Position numbers and translations under genes: made by a program
Shown here: positions 36,212 to 45,900 of the stretch, in pieces
Layout of the letters: each line of letters starts with the position of its first letter
How positions within the stretch are numbered: position 1 is the first letter of the stretch
Source: Methanolinea mesophila
GTDB taxonomy: Archaea; Halobacteriota; Methanomicrobia; Methanomicrobiales; Methanospirillaceae
Direction: 5' to 3'
DNA length: 64,000 nt
Assembly (NCBI RefSeq): GCF_017873855.1
Contig: NZ_JAGGKR010000001.1
Coordinates: 2,299,529-2,363,528 of the forward strand
The notes under the pieces: model-generated
Database searches by the model: none
What the model was told of the DNA's origin: nothing
Seen by the model: the letters and a program-made list of their open reading frames with translations, nothing else

Positions 36212-38777
36212 GGTCCCCGACGGTGACCAGGTCAACTTTCTCTCCTTCGACCATGTAGGAATACTGGAGCGAGAACGAGTTCTCGGGGACCATTACTTCG
36301 GTGCCGTTGACCATCACGGAGCGCGGCGGGTTCTCCTGCAGGTCCGCGGGGAGCCGTTGTATCGCGTCCATATAGGCCTTCGCCTCCTTCCGGAAGAGGG
36401 GACCGATCACGCCCATGTTAAACTGCACCCCGGTGAGCGCTTTTTCAAGTTTCGCGACCCCTGACCGCCAGATGACCTCGGCATTCAGGGTACGTGCCAT
36501 ATCACCGGAATCGTCCATGGGCAGGGGTGAAAAGACCGTGATCTTCCCCATCGGGGCATTGAGCGCCATGCCGTTCTCATGTTTGTAACGGCGAAGTTCG
36601 GAGACGAGCTTCACCAGCATCTCACCTTCTTCGAGAGATGCCCGATCGGGAGCGGCAGCCTCCGGCCAGGAGGTCTTATGTACGCTTCCCCGGTCCAGGA
36701 ACGAATAACACTCCTCTGCGAAGTGCGGGGTGTAGGGGGCCATCATCCGGCACAGGGTGTCGAGCGCGGCAGTGAGCGCTCTGCATGCCCCGTCCCTCCC
36801 GGGCTCATCGGAATACAGCCGGCCTTTCACCAGTTCGATATAGTTGTCGGCCAGGACGTCCCAGGCAAACTCCCTGATGCCCTTCAGCGCCCGGTCGAAC
36901 TGGTAGTGGTCGATCGCATCGGTGACTTCATCGACCGTGACGGAAAGACGTGCCATGAGCCACCGGTCCGCAAGTGCCGAATACGGGGCATCAGCATCGA
37001 ACGCTTTTCGTTCCAGCTGCAACAGAATGAACCTGGCGATGTTCCAGAGCTTGGTCTGGAACCGTGACGCGGAGACCACGTCGTTCCAGTTGAACATGAT
37101 GTCCGATCCGGTGGCTGCTCCCGCCGCAGCCCATTGCCGGAGGGCATCCGCACCGTACTCCTTCACGATCTCCTCGGGGGAGATGATGTTCCCCCGGCTC
37201 TTGCTCATCTTGAATCCGTCTTCCCCGAGGACCATGCCGTTGATCAGGATCTCATCCCAGGGGCGTTTCCCGGTCAGGGCAACCGAGCGCAGGATTGTAT
37301 AGAACGCCCAGGTCCGTATGATGTCATGCCCCTGTGGCCGTATCTGGGCGGGGAAGATCCCGGGTACCCCGCTCCCGTCCCACCCGGTGACGTTCAGCAC
37401 CGATATCGAAGAGTCCATCCAGGTGTCCAGTACGTCCTCCTCGCCGATGACCTCATCCGACCCGCATGAAGGGCAGGGAGCGCGGGGCTTGTCGGTGGTC
37501 GGATCAATGGGAAGATCGGCTTCGTCGGGGAGGATCATCCCCCCGCATTTCGCACAGAACCAGACCGGGATGGGGGTGGCAAAGATCCTCTGCCGGGAGA
37601 TGCACCAGTCCCATTCCATCTGGTCCACCCAGTTTTCCATGCGGAGGAACATGTGCGGTGGGTTCCAGGCAACTTCTTTTGCCGCGGCCATGATCTCGGG
37701 GGGGACGATCTTCACGAACCACTGCCGCTCGGAGAGGATCTCGATGGGGGTTTTGCACCGCCAGCAGGTGCCCACCCGCTGCTGGAGGGGCTCGGACCTC
37801 TTCAGGATCCTGCCTGCCACCATGTCCGCAAGGATGGCTTTACGACATTCGTCGGGTTTCATCCCGGCGTACTTCCCCGCGATCGCGGTCATTCTCCCGG
37901 ACTTGTCGATGGCCTTCCGAAGGTCGAGCGAGTGCTGCTTCCACCAGTGGACATCCTGCTTATCCCCGAAGGTACAGATCATGACTGCACCGGACCCGAA
38001 CCCGGGATCCACGGCTTCATCGGCGATAACAGGCACCTCGTGGCAGAAGATGGGCACCTTCAGGCTCCTTCCCTGAAGGCCGGTATACCGTTCGTCCCCG
38101 GGATGCACAGCGACGGCGACGCACGCCGCGAGAAGTTCCGGCCTGGTGGTCGCGATCTCCACCCCGTCGAAATCGAAGAAGTTGAGCACGGTCTCCCGAT
38201 CCTCGTAGGATACCTCCGCAAAGGCGATGGCAGTCTCGCATCGCGTGCAGAAATTCACCGGGTGTTCGCTCTGGTAGATATACCCGGAGTTCGCCATTCG
38301 CAGGAACGAGAGCTGGGTTTTCCGGTAGTATGCCGGGAGCATGGTGATATACTCGTGGCTCCAGTCCACGGAAAATCCCATTCTCCGCAGGGTCTTCCTC
38401 ATCTTCTCGATATTTCCAAGGGTGAGTTCCCTGCACATCCGGCGGAATTCGTCACGCGGGACATCGTTTTTGGTGATCCCGTGGATCTCCTCTACTTTTA
38501 CCTCGGTGGGGAGCCCGTGACAGTCCCATCCCTGCGGGAACATCACGTTGTATCCGCACATCCGCTTGTAACGGGCAAGAAAATCGATATAACACCAGTT
38601 GAACGCATTTCCGATGTGGAAGCTCCCTGTGGGGTAGGGTGGGGGCGTATCGATCACGAACGGCGGTTTTTCGGAGCCGGGATCAAAAAAATGATCCTCG
38701 TCACGCCAGACACTCTGCCAACGCCCCTCCACCTCGGCGAAGTCATAGTTTTTGGGGAGATCCCGTGAGGGTGACAT
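36183..38777 (-). CDS. valS: valine--tRNA ligase
   Basis: 864 residues from the ATG at 38777. It is a class I synthetase with HIGN near residue 54 ([13 protein letters not shown]) and KMSKS near 522. The motif [17 protein letters not shown] is typical of archaeal ValRS rather than IleRS. The editing CP1 domain (ATTRPELL), two zinc-like Cys pairs (CWRC, CPSCG) and the anticodon-binding domain are present. It charges tRNA-Val. The start follows only a weak A-rich leader. The 3' end overlaps tmk on the other strand. Confidence 0.96.
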   Translation of the reverse strand: MSPSRDLPKNYDFAEVEGRWQSVWRDEDHFFDPGSEKPPFVIDTPPPYPTGSFHIGNAFNWCYIDFLARYKRMCGYNVMFPQGWDCHGLPTEVKVEEIHGITKNDVPRDEFRRMCRELTLGNIEKMRKTLRRMGFSVDWSHEYITMLPAYYRKTQLSFLRMANSGYIYQSEHPVNFCTRCETAIAFAEVSYEDRETVLNFFDFDGVEIATTRPELLAACVAVAVHPGDERYTGLQGRSLKVPIFCHEVPVIADEAVDPGFGSGAVMICTFGDKQDVHWWKQHSLDLRKAIDKSGRMTAIAGKYAGMKPDECRKAILADMVAGRILKRSEPLQQRVGTCWRCKTPIEILSERQWFVKIVPPEIMAAAKEVAWNPPHMFLRMENWVDQMEWDWCISRQRIFATPIPVWFCAKCGGMILPDEADLPIDPTTDKPRAPCPSCGSDEVIGEEDVLDTWMDSSISVLNVTGWDGSGVPGIFPAQIRPQGHDIIRTWAFYTILRSVALTGKRPWDEILINGMVLGEDGFKMSKSRGNIISPEEIVKEYGADALRQWAAAGAATGSDIMFNWNDVVSASRFQTKLWNIARFILLQLERKAFDADAPYSALADRWLMARLSVTVDEVTDAIDHYQFDRALKGIREFAWDVLADNYIELVKGRLYSDEPGRDGACRALTAALDTLCRMMAPYTPHFAEECYSFLDRGSVHKTSWPEAAAPDRASLEEGEMLVKLVSELRRYKHENGMALNAPMGKITVFSPLPMDDSGDMARTLNAEVIWRSGVAKLEKALTGVQFNMGVIGPLFRKEAKAYMDAIQRLPADLQENPPRSVMVNGTEVMVPENSFSLQYSYMVEGEKVDLVTVGDLIVTVRKSS

Positions 38778-38939
38778 TTCTTTATTATCTGCTCTGGAAT
38801 GACATATACTGTTCGAAGGCCCGGTGCGATTCCGGGTGGATATTCCTGCGTTCCGCCGGAAAACTTTATACCGCCCGGAAAATTCCCCCGGTGCGCGAGA
38901 GATAAGCATTTTTTAACGGAGCGCAAACTGATCTCCTCA

Positions 38940-40136
38940 ATGCTGAACCATCCCGGCGACAGGATCGCAGTCCTGCTCACCCTCGTATTCGTGCTCGCAG
39001 CACCGGTCGTCCAGCCGCCATGGTTCCTTGCAGTGATCATAGTTCCGTTTTCCCTTCTCCTGCTCCTGATCAGGAACACACGGAACCTCGGCCTCGCCCT
39101 CATCCCGGTCGCAGTGCTCTATGGTATCGGGATTCTCCCGCTATTGGTCTTCTGCTGCACCCTGACAATCCTGGTGATCGGCGAGCTCGCCTTCCGGGGA
39201 GGGCTCGAGAAACTGTACTCTTATCTCCTCTACACGTCCGCGACACTGGTGGGATGCACCCTGGTCATGCTGTACCTGGACATCATCGCACCCCTGGTCG
39301 TTCTCTTCGGGATAATCGTCGCGGTGCTCCTCAAGGCCATATTAAAGGAACGCGATGACGCCATGATGCTCGAGGCGATGGGAATCGCGATGACCATGTT
39401 CCTGATCGACGAACTCAACTACCAGGCGAATTTAACCCTCATCGCGCTCGCGGTGATAATCGCGTTCTCTTTCGGGTATTTTTCCTACCGGTTCAAGGCG
39501 GCGGACGTAAGCGGTCTTTTTTCAGGGGCGCTTGTCGGGGTGGTCCTGATAGTGTTCGCGGATGTGCGGTGGTTCCTGGTGATGCTGGTCTTCTTCATCC
39601 TTGGTGCGGTCTCGACCCGGTGGAAGTACGAGTACAAGCTCAAAATGGGAGTCGAACAGTCCCACGGAGGTGCCCGGGGATACCTCAACGTATTCGCGAA
39701 CGGGAGCGTGGGACTCGCCGCCGCGGTATTATGGGGAGTATCACAGGATACCATATTTCTCGCGCTCTTCGTGGGAAGCGTTGCCACGGCGGCCGCTGAT
39801 ACCATGGCATCAGAGATCGGGGTATGCGGAGGAAGGCCCTACCTGATCACCACCTTCAAAAAAGTCCCTACCGGGACGAACGGGGGTGTCACCCTGCTCG
39901 GAGAAGGAGTCTCCCTCATCGGTGCGGTGATCGTCTCCCTCTCTGCCTACCTCATGGGAGTGATAACCCTCCCGGTGGCAGGGATCTGTGTCCTGGCAGG
40001 GTTTATAGGGACCAATATCGACAGCGTTGCGGGGGCACTTCTGGAGAACCGGGGATACATAGGGAATGCAGGCACGAACCTCATCGCGACCGCGGGAGGG
40101 GGGATTGTCGCAATGGTGTTCGCCTATTTCCTGTAA
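38940..40136 (+). CDS. DUF92 family integral membrane protein
   Basis: 398 residues from the ATG at 38940. About ten or eleven hydrophobic segments span the protein. The C-terminal half has DUF92 landmarks: ADTMASEIGV near residue 285, KKVPTGTNGGVTLLG near 305 and IDSVAGALLENRGY near 360. Relatives include plant and cyanobacterial phytol-phosphate kinases (VTE6), so an isoprenoid-alcohol phosphate kinase activity on archaeal lipids is conceivable but unproven. It is divergent from valS. Confidence 0.87.
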   Translation: MLNHPGDRIAVLLTLVFVLAAPVVQPPWFLAVIIVPFSLLLLLIRNTRNLGLALIPVAVLYGIGILPLLVFCCTLTILVIGELAFRGGLEKLYSYLLYTSATLVGCTLVMLYLDIIAPLVVLFGIIVAVLLKAILKERDDAMMLEAMGIAMTMFLIDELNYQANLTLIALAVIIAFSFGYFSYRFKAADVSGLFSGALVGVVLIVFADVRWFLVMLVFFILGAVSTRWKYEYKLKMGVEQSHGGARGYLNVFANGSVGLAAAVLWGVSQDTIFLALFVGSVATAAADTMASEIGVCGGRPYLITTFKKVPTGTNGGVTLLGEGVSLIGAVIVSLSAYLMGVITLPVAGICVLAGFIGTNIDSVAGALLENRGYIGNAGTNLIATAGGGIVAMVFAYFL

Positions 40137-40467
40137 GAGACGCGCAACAGAGATTCCTGACTTTCAGACTGCTTTTTCTCTTCGTAGGGAACAATTCTCA
40201 CGGTATGTTCGGGATGGGACAATCGTCGATTCCGCTCAGAATAGCGGCGGGATAGTATGCAATCCCCGTGTTCAACAGTGCGGATTCCGGATAAAGGCAT
40301 CGTAACTCGCGTGCAACAGTATTTGGCATGCTCCCCGGGTCCGTTCTCTCCGGGGCGTTCCGGAGGAAGGGGTTCATCCCCGCGGGCTTAAAAAGAAATT
40401 CTGTAGATTCCTGTTGCGTTCAGGGAGTGAACCCATGCCCGGAACGAGCAGATACAAAAAAAGGATG
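40137..40467. other. intergenic region between convergent membrane-protein genes
   Basis: 331 bases. A plus-strand frame from the ATG at 40435 (GTSRYKKRMSG) reads into the antisense of the membrane gene and looks spurious. Short GC hairpins and a T5 run (about 40172) may mark the 3' end of the DUF92 transcript. I see no RNA gene. Confidence 0.35.
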
Positions 40468-41316
40468 TCAGGTATATTTGTACCATCGGCCCTTGCTGTC
40501 GAATTCTCCCTCTGCGGGGACTTCACTGGTCCCGGGGGTGGTTTCTGCAATGGCCTTGAAGAGTGTTGCTTTGAAGGTATACAGGATCGAGAACACGAGG
40601 GTGATGCCCACGAATGCGAGTGCCGCGGTGATCAGGATCCCCTCAAAGCCCAGGAGCTGGTTGATGCTTTCCAGCGTGATCTGCTGGACTTCTTCGGGTG
40701 AAAGCTGGGTCAGGGGCAGCAGCTGGTCGTAGAGTATCCCTGTCCAGGCGATCATGAGGCCGAACACGATGATCCCGCCGGCAATGAGGGATCCAAAAAG
40801 AAATCCGAGCGAGGCGCCGGGGTTTCGGAGGACGACCTCGACGCTCCTACGGATCGACTCAAAGACTTTTGTCCGCTCGAACACCGCGACGTTATCGAAG
40901 AACATGGTGAAAAATCCGATAGGTATCGCGCTCCCGAAGAATGCCACCCCGAGGAGCCCGATATTTGCTCCCTGTGTCACGAGTCCGACCGGTATGGAGA
41001 TGAGGATCACGGTGATGAGTATCGCGAGGACGATGATCACCAGCGGGAGGATGATGCGGAAATAGTTCTCTCTCATCCCCTTCAGAAATGTAGCGCTGTC
41101 CCTCGCGTCCCCGCCAAGGACCTGGAGCATGCCTCCCATGAAAAAGGGCATCGCGACCAGCTCCAGGATGAACAGCCTCTGTGCCGTGAAAAGCCCGAGG
41201 GTAAACTGTAAGACAATGTCGACTGCGACAAAAAGCCCGGCGGCCAGACCCGGTATCCACAGCAACGGGTTCGCTGCCAGGAGCCTGATCGCCCTTCCGA
41301 ATGCAGACCCGATCAT
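40468..41316 (-). CDS. multi-span membrane protein
   Basis: 282 residues with about six hydrophobic segments (for example LLWIPGLAAGLFVAVDIVL, IILPLVIIVLAILITVILI, FLFGSLIAGGIIVFGLMIA). An amphipathic helix with RRSVEVVLRNP precedes a GSLIAGG stretch, as seen in DUF7847/GlpQ-membrane-type proteins. No transport motif is obvious. It lies 3 bases after the pyruvate-kinase-like gene on the same strand. Function unknown. Confidence 0.8.
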   Translation of the reverse strand: MIGSAFGRAIRLLAANPLLWIPGLAAGLFVAVDIVLQFTLGLFTAQRLFILELVAMPFFMGGMLQVLGGDARDSATFLKGMRENYFRIILPLVIIVLAILITVILISIPVGLVTQGANIGLLGVAFFGSAIPIGFFTMFFDNVAVFERTKVFESIRRSVEVVLRNPGASLGFLFGSLIAGGIIVFGLMIAWTGILYDQLLPLTQLSPEEVQQITLESINQLLGFEGILITAALAFVGITLVFSILYTFKATLFKAIAETTPGTSEVPAEGEFDSKGRWYKYT

Positions 41317-41319
41317 CGG

Positions 41320-41910
41320 TCACCGCACCCGCGGCATGGCCACGATCTCGCGTACCTGGAGGTCGAAGAACGTGGAGGTGTGAGCCGGCCTGATAACCAC
41401 GACGGTATCGGCCCCGCTCGCGGTCCCCCCGACGGCAACAACCTCCTCGTCGACAGGTATCGCGCCCTGGTCCGCGGCGATCAGCACGCACTCGACGGCG
41501 ACCTTCAGCCCGACCGCAACAACGCGGCGAAGCGCCTCAGCGACGGCCTCGGATCGCGAACCTCCACCCACCTTCCCCGAACGGGAGAATGCCCTCTCCA
41601 CGCCGGAGAGCGCATGAGTACCGGTGACGATGGTCACCCCTTCTTTCCGGAGCATGTCCGCAGCATTTTTCCTGAACTCCCATTCGCCTGGCCGGGAGAA
41701 CCCTACCACGTGGCTCACGACGACCAGGGAGACCCCGGTCCCTTTCAGCACCTCATGGAAGATCTCCGCGGTCGCGCCGGAAGTGCTCGCGACCACCACC
41801 CGGGAGAGCCCGAGTTCCCTGGCCCTCTCGAGCGCGAAACGTGCGCAGTCCCTGGTGTTTTCAGGGCCGGGAGCAGCAAAATAATAGGTTTTCCTGACCT
41901 CAAACGACAT
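41320..41910 (-). CDS. pyruvate kinase C-terminal domain-like protein
   Basis: 196 residues. The fold and motifs (VVASTSGATAEIFHEVLKGTG, then VVVSHVVGFSRPGEWEF and GTHALSGVERAF) match the stand-alone pyruvate-kinase alpha/beta-domain family common in archaea. The catalytic barrel of pyruvate kinase is absent, so it is not a kinase; a regulatory or small-molecule-binding role is inferred. Its start is 41 bases from the divergent GTPase gene. Confidence 0.85.
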   Translation of the reverse strand: MSFEVRKTYYFAAPGPENTRDCARFALERARELGLSRVVVASTSGATAEIFHEVLKGTGVSLVVVSHVVGFSRPGEWEFRKNAADMLRKEGVTIVTGTHALSGVERAFSRSGKVGGGSRSEAVAEALRRVVAVGLKVAVECVLIAADQGAIPVDEEVVAVGGTASGADTVVVIRPAHTSTFFDLQVREIVAMPRVR

Positions 41911-41951
41911 AGTATCAATATTAATAAACCAATCACTTAAAGGGAATTGCT

Positions 41952-43121
41952 ATGATCACTCTTGCCCTGGCAGGAAAGCCGAACTGCGGGAAATCGACTT
42001 TCTTTCGGGCCGCAACAATGGCTCATGCCGAGATCGCGAACTATCCGTTCACCACTATCGATGCCAACTTCGGAGTGGCCTATATCCGTACCGCCTGTCC
42101 CTGCAGGGGCCTTGACCTGCAGTGCGGTAACTGCACCGACGGGGTCCGTTTCGTACCCGTTAATCTCATCGACGTGGCAGGCCTTGTCCCCGAGGCTCAC
42201 AAGGGAAGGGGGCTCGGGAACCAGTTCCTGGACAACCTCCGCCAGGCAGATGCGATAATCCATATCGTGGATGCGAGCGGCGCCACCGACAGCGAAGGAA
42301 ACCCCGTGGATATCGGGAGCCACAACCCGCTCGGGGATATCGAGTTCCTCGGGTTCGAGATGACCATGTGGATCTACGGCATCCTGGACAAGCACTGGGC
42401 CAAACTGCAGCGCCAGGCACAGAGCAAGACCTATTCTCTCTATAACGGGGTCTCGGACGTGCTCACCGGGCTTGGAATCTCTCCCGAAGAGGTGAGGGAT
42501 GCCGAGGTTTCCGCGGGGATCGAGCTCTCGCATGCCGGCGAACAGGAACTGATCATGTTCTGCAGGGAGATCATGAAGATCTCAAAACCCATGGTGCCAG
42601 TGGCCAACAAGGCCGACCAGGCCCCGCCCGCGATGCTCGAGAAACTTGTTGCGGGAGGAGCGATACCTGCAAGCGCCGCCGGCGAGCTCGCATTGCGGAA
42701 TGCGGCGGCGGCGAACCTGATCCGTTACCTGCCGGGGGACCCCGTGTTCTCGGTAGCGAACGAGGGAGCGCTCACCCCGCCCCAGAAAGCAGGCCTCGCG
42801 AAGATATCGGAGTATATGGCAAAGTTCAAAGGGACCGGTGTCCAGCAGGCGATAAATTATACCGTTCACACCCTGCTGGATATGATCGTGGTGTACCCGG
42901 TCGAGGACGAGCATAAGTTCTCTGACAGCAGAGGGAGGGTGCTCCCCGACGCGTTCCTGATGAAAAAGGGATCGACCCCCCGCGACCTTGCCTTCCAGGT
43001 GCACACCGATATCGGTGAACGTTTCCTGTACGCGGTAGATGCCAGGACCAAGATGCGCATCAAAGATACCTACGAGCTGCGGGAAGGCGATATCGTCCGT
43101 ATCGTAAGTGCCGCGAAATAA
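41952..43121 (+). CDS. YchF/OLA1-type Obg-family NTPase
   Basis: 389 residues. G motifs: P-loop GKPNCGKST at residues about 8-16, the switch region YPFTTIDANFG, DVAG near 75 (LIDVAGLVPEAHKGRGLGN), and NKAD near 217. A C-terminal TGS domain ends with LREGDIVRIVSA. A CPCRG..CGNC insertion could bind zinc. Members bind ribosomes and often prefer ATP; the archaeal branch is not fully characterised. Confidence 0.92.
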   Translation: MITLALAGKPNCGKSTFFRAATMAHAEIANYPFTTIDANFGVAYIRTACPCRGLDLQCGNCTDGVRFVPVNLIDVAGLVPEAHKGRGLGNQFLDNLRQADAIIHIVDASGATDSEGNPVDIGSHNPLGDIEFLGFEMTMWIYGILDKHWAKLQRQAQSKTYSLYNGVSDVLTGLGISPEEVRDAEVSAGIELSHAGEQELIMFCREIMKISKPMVPVANKADQAPPAMLEKLVAGGAIPASAAGELALRNAAAANLIRYLPGDPVFSVANEGALTPPQKAGLAKISEYMAKFKGTGVQQAINYTVHTLLDMIVVYPVEDEHKFSDSRGRVLPDAFLMKKGSTPRDLAFQVHTDIGERFLYAVDARTKMRIKDTYELREGDIVRIVSAAK

Positions 43122-43170
43122 CCTCTTTTTCCCCCATCAGGGGCAATAATCCGGTAGTTTACCCATTAAG

Positions 43171-43178
43171 CTTAAATA
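43171..43178 (+). promoter_or_regulatory. TATA box upstream of small unknown gene
   Basis: CTTAAATA is centred about 31 bases before the ATG at 43206, predicting a leader of only a few bases. Confidence 0.5.
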
Positions 43179-43205
43179 TGAGGACTGTTTATACTGAATA
43201 TTAAT

Positions 43206-43526
43206 ATGGGTGGCGAGATATTCCAGGCCCAAATCCTGCGTAATTTCTTCGATACTATAACGGGTACCGACAGGAATCTCACCCGTATCTACATGTGCGT
43301 GATCAGCCTGGCGAAGCTCCGGATGGAATCCCCCGAAAAAGTCACCTTCCTTGTCGACCAGTTGAAAAAGAGCAAGCAGCAACGCGAGCTCTCCATAGAT
43401 ATTCTCGATTATATGGCCGACTGTGCCCTCCAGCTGGAGATGAACGTGGTGCAGACGGCGTTCGGGGTAAAGGAAGTCGGCGAGATGGTCCAGGATTTCA
43501 ATACTATCAGCCTGGACTCCCTGTAA
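43206..43526 (+). CDS. small helical protein of unknown function
   Basis: 106 residues, apparently all helical, with no membrane segment. Motifs such as LVDQLKKSKQQRELSIDILDYMADCALQ suggest a compact helical bundle. A well-placed TATA box at 43171 and lack of a competing frame support expression as a single gene. I do not recognise the family. Confidence 0.7.
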   Translation: MGGEIFQAQILRNFFDTITGTDRNLTRIYMCVISLAKLRMESPEKVTFLVDQLKKSKQQRELSIDILDYMADCALQLEMNVVQTAFGVKEVGEMVQDFNTISLDSL

Positions 43527-43693
43527 TCCCGACCGGGGTCCCCTGTAATTATATTAATTTTACACTAATTCTGCGGTATTTTTCTGGCAGGCGACCCCGG
43601 ATACATCCAGGTTCCGGTTGAATTTGGGAAAAAATGAATGATCCCCCTGTTCGGACGCCGTCCGGGTCCGGATCCTCCCGCTCCGCGGATCGT

Positions 43694-44548
43694 TCAGAGA
43701 CCGAGCTGCTCTTTATAAGAACTGATGATCTGAAGCGGGAAGTTCTGGTGCTCGTCGAGTGCCTGCCCGTCGTCGGGAGATTCAAGGTATGCCACCGCGT
43801 AGAGCAGGAGGATTGCATTGTTCAGGATTAGCGTGTCCCTGTCCTCGACCTGGTCCGGGGGGAGGCGGATGGCGAGATAGTCCTCCTGGTCAGGGGAGAA
43901 CATGACCGGTGAATAACCCGAAACCCTCGCATTCTCGAGGTTGTCCGACCGGTCCCTGACAATTTCGAGGGCGGCTTTCAGGACACGATGTTCAGGCGTC
44001 GCGTCGAGTCTCCGGATCGCGTTGTCTGCGCTCGCAATCACCTTCCGGTAGAGGGCGAACTTGAATGAGAGCACCGCGGAGGCAATCTCATGAGCGGTCA
44101 CCCGGTCCATTCCCCGGTATAGCGGGGAAAGCCTGGTAATATAGTTGTAGAGAAATTTTTCCATGGGATCTTCTCCTGTCACTTTGGTGCGAGGCACATT
44201 AAACCGAACGTTGAGCCTGATCATCAGGATCGTGATGCTGGCGGCAAACAGCAGCTGGAGCAGCAGGCTCGGCCGGAGCTCCAGGGGGACGATAAAGATC
44301 ATCAATGCATAAAATGGCGCCAGGAGCGAGACGATGTCCTTTCGAGGTTTAAGCCAGGCGAGATATGCGAGCAGGATCGATGCGATCACCGATCCCCAGT
44401 AAAAGTCGCCTGCTTCTGAGATCACTCCCGAGGCCTGGAGGGAATACGCAAGTGCAGCCCCTCCGAACGAGAATACCGGGACCGCGATCGAGAGGATCAG
44501 CTCGTTCCGGCGAAGCCCGAAAAGACCGTGATGTTCTGTTTCGGCCAT
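43694..44548 (-). CDS. membrane protein with cytoplasmic helical domain
   Basis: 284 residues. Four hydrophobic segments lie in the first 110 residues (IAVPVFSFGGAALAYSL, SVIASILLAYLAWL, IVSLLAPFYALMIFIV, LLLQLLFAASITILMIRL). The remaining 170 residues are soluble and mainly helical (RVTAHEIASAVLSFKFALYRKV). Function and family are unrecognised. It is monocistronic and divergent from the sugar nucleotidyltransferase. Confidence 0.75.
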   Translation of the reverse strand: MAETEHHGLFGLRRNELILSIAVPVFSFGGAALAYSLQASGVISEAGDFYWGSVIASILLAYLAWLKPRKDIVSLLAPFYALMIFIVPLELRPSLLLQLLFAASITILMIRLNVRFNVPRTKVTGEDPMEKFLYNYITRLSPLYRGMDRVTAHEIASAVLSFKFALYRKVIASADNAIRRLDATPEHRVLKAALEIVRDRSDNLENARVSGYSPVMFSPDQEDYLAIRLPPDQVEDRDTLILNNAILLLYAVAYLESPDDGQALDEHQNFPLQIISSYKEQLGL

Positions 44549-44721
44549 GATTGCGTATGTACATAGTTGAGGAATCGTGATAACTCTTTTTTATGGGTCC
44601 CGCAACGGTGCGGGAGCATAAAAATCCTGCCGGGCGAGGATTTCGAAGAATCCGTACCGGAACAATACCGCAGAAGCGTCCCTCACTATGGTTAATGAGA
44701 AATGGAAGCGCATCCTCTTGC

Positions 44722-45900
44722 ATGAAGGTCTGCATTATGTGCGGGGGCGAGGGCACGAGGCTCCGCCCGCTTACCTTTGAGCGGCCCAAACCCTGCATTC
44801 CCATCGTGAACCGCCCCTCAATCCAGCACCTGGTCGCCCACCTCGCCAACCTCGGGTTTCGTGAAGTGGTAGTCACTCTGGGCTACATGGGGGATGCGAT
44901 CGAGGCCGCCCTCGGCGACGGGTCGCTTTTCGGCGCAGATGTGACCTATGTGCACGAAGAGGTCAAACTCGGCACCGCGGGAAGCGTGAAAAATGCGCAG
45001 GAGTTCCTCGACGGCCAGAATTTTCTCGTCGTCGGGGGGGACCACGTCACCGACCTCAACCTGTTGGAATTCTACCGGGAATTCAACAGGAAAAAATCGA
45101 TCCTTTCCATCGGGCTGATAAGCATCGACGAGCCTTCGGAGTATGGCATCGCGGAGATCGACGTCTCCTACCAGATCAAGCGGTTCAAGGAGAAACCTTC
45201 TCCGGGGGAGATATTCTCGAACCTGGCCAGCACCGGGATATACGTCTGCAGTCCCGAGATATTCGATTACATCCCGCCCGGCACCAAGTTCGATTTCGCC
45301 CGGGACCTCTTCCCGAAACTCATGGAACAGGGCCACACAATCTCCGGGTGGCTGGCCCGGGGGAACTGGACCGACGTGGGAAGTCCCGGGTCCCTCCGCC
45401 AGGCGGAGAAATGGAAGTTGCAGGATATCCCGTTCACCAGCATCACCGGGGATCTCACCATCCGCTCCGGCCAGATTCAGGGGCCTGTCATGCTGGGCAA
45501 CTCGTTCTCCATGGGCTACAACTCAAGGGTCATCGGTCCGGTAGCCATCGGAGAAGGAACTACGATCGGGGACAGTGTTCTGATCGGCCCCTATACGAGT
45601 ATCGGCGACAACTGCCACATCAAGAACGACGTCAAGATATTCTCCTCATCGGTCTACAATCGGGTTACGGTAGGCAGGAATACCACGATCTCCGGGTCGA
45701 TCATCGATAATGACACGGTCATCGGGGACGATTGCAGCCTCGAGCACGATACTGTGATAGGGCCGAGGGCGGTGCTCAGGAACAGCGTGGTGGTCCATTC
45801 CCGGACCCGGCTCTGGCCCGAAGTGGTGGTGCCGCAGGGCACCGTCGTAAAAGAGCACGTGCTTAACGAGAAATACGACCTGCGCTGCGAGGGGTCCTAG
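44722..45900 (+). CDS. sugar-phosphate nucleotidyltransferase with left-handed beta-helix
   Basis: 392 residues from the ATG at 44722. The N-terminal nucleotidyltransferase domain has MCGGEGTRLRPLTFERPKP and the metal-binding VGGDHVTD near residue 108; GNWTDVGSP marks the end of the catalytic region. From about 255 a hexapeptide-repeat beta-helix (IGEGTTIGDSVLIGPYTSIG) follows. It makes an NDP-sugar (glucose-, mannose- or N-acetylhexosamine-1-phosphate as substrate) for surface glycans; specificity is not readable. The stop overlaps the convergent CBS-ParB gene by 4 bases. Confidence 0.92.
   Translation: MKVCIMCGGEGTRLRPLTFERPKPCIPIVNRPSIQHLVAHLANLGFREVVVTLGYMGDAIEAALGDGSLFGADVTYVHEEVKLGTAGSVKNAQEFLDGQNFLVVGGDHVTDLNLLEFYREFNRKKSILSIGLISIDEPSEYGIAEIDVSYQIKRFKEKPSPGEIFSNLASTGIYVCSPEIFDYIPPGTKFDFARDLFPKLMEQGHTISGWLARGNWTDVGSPGSLRQAEKWKLQDIPFTSITGDLTIRSGQIQGPVMLGNSFSMGYNSRVIGPVAIGEGTTIGDSVLIGPYTSIGDNCHIKNDVKIFSSSVYNRVTVGRNTTISGSIIDNDTVIGDDCSLEHDTVIGPRAVLRNSVVVHSRTRLWPEVVVPQGTVVKEHVLNEKYDLRCEGS

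Noticed and set aside
36183-38777. Isoleucyl-tRNA synthetase as identity for the class I synthetase
   Set aside because: The [15 protein letters not shown] motif and the zinc-like Cys pairs fit archaeal ValRS; IleRS has GWDTHGLP.
40414-40701. Small plus-strand gene starting near 40435
   Set aside because: Most of it is antisense to the membrane protein gene, and there is no domain or ribosome-binding site.
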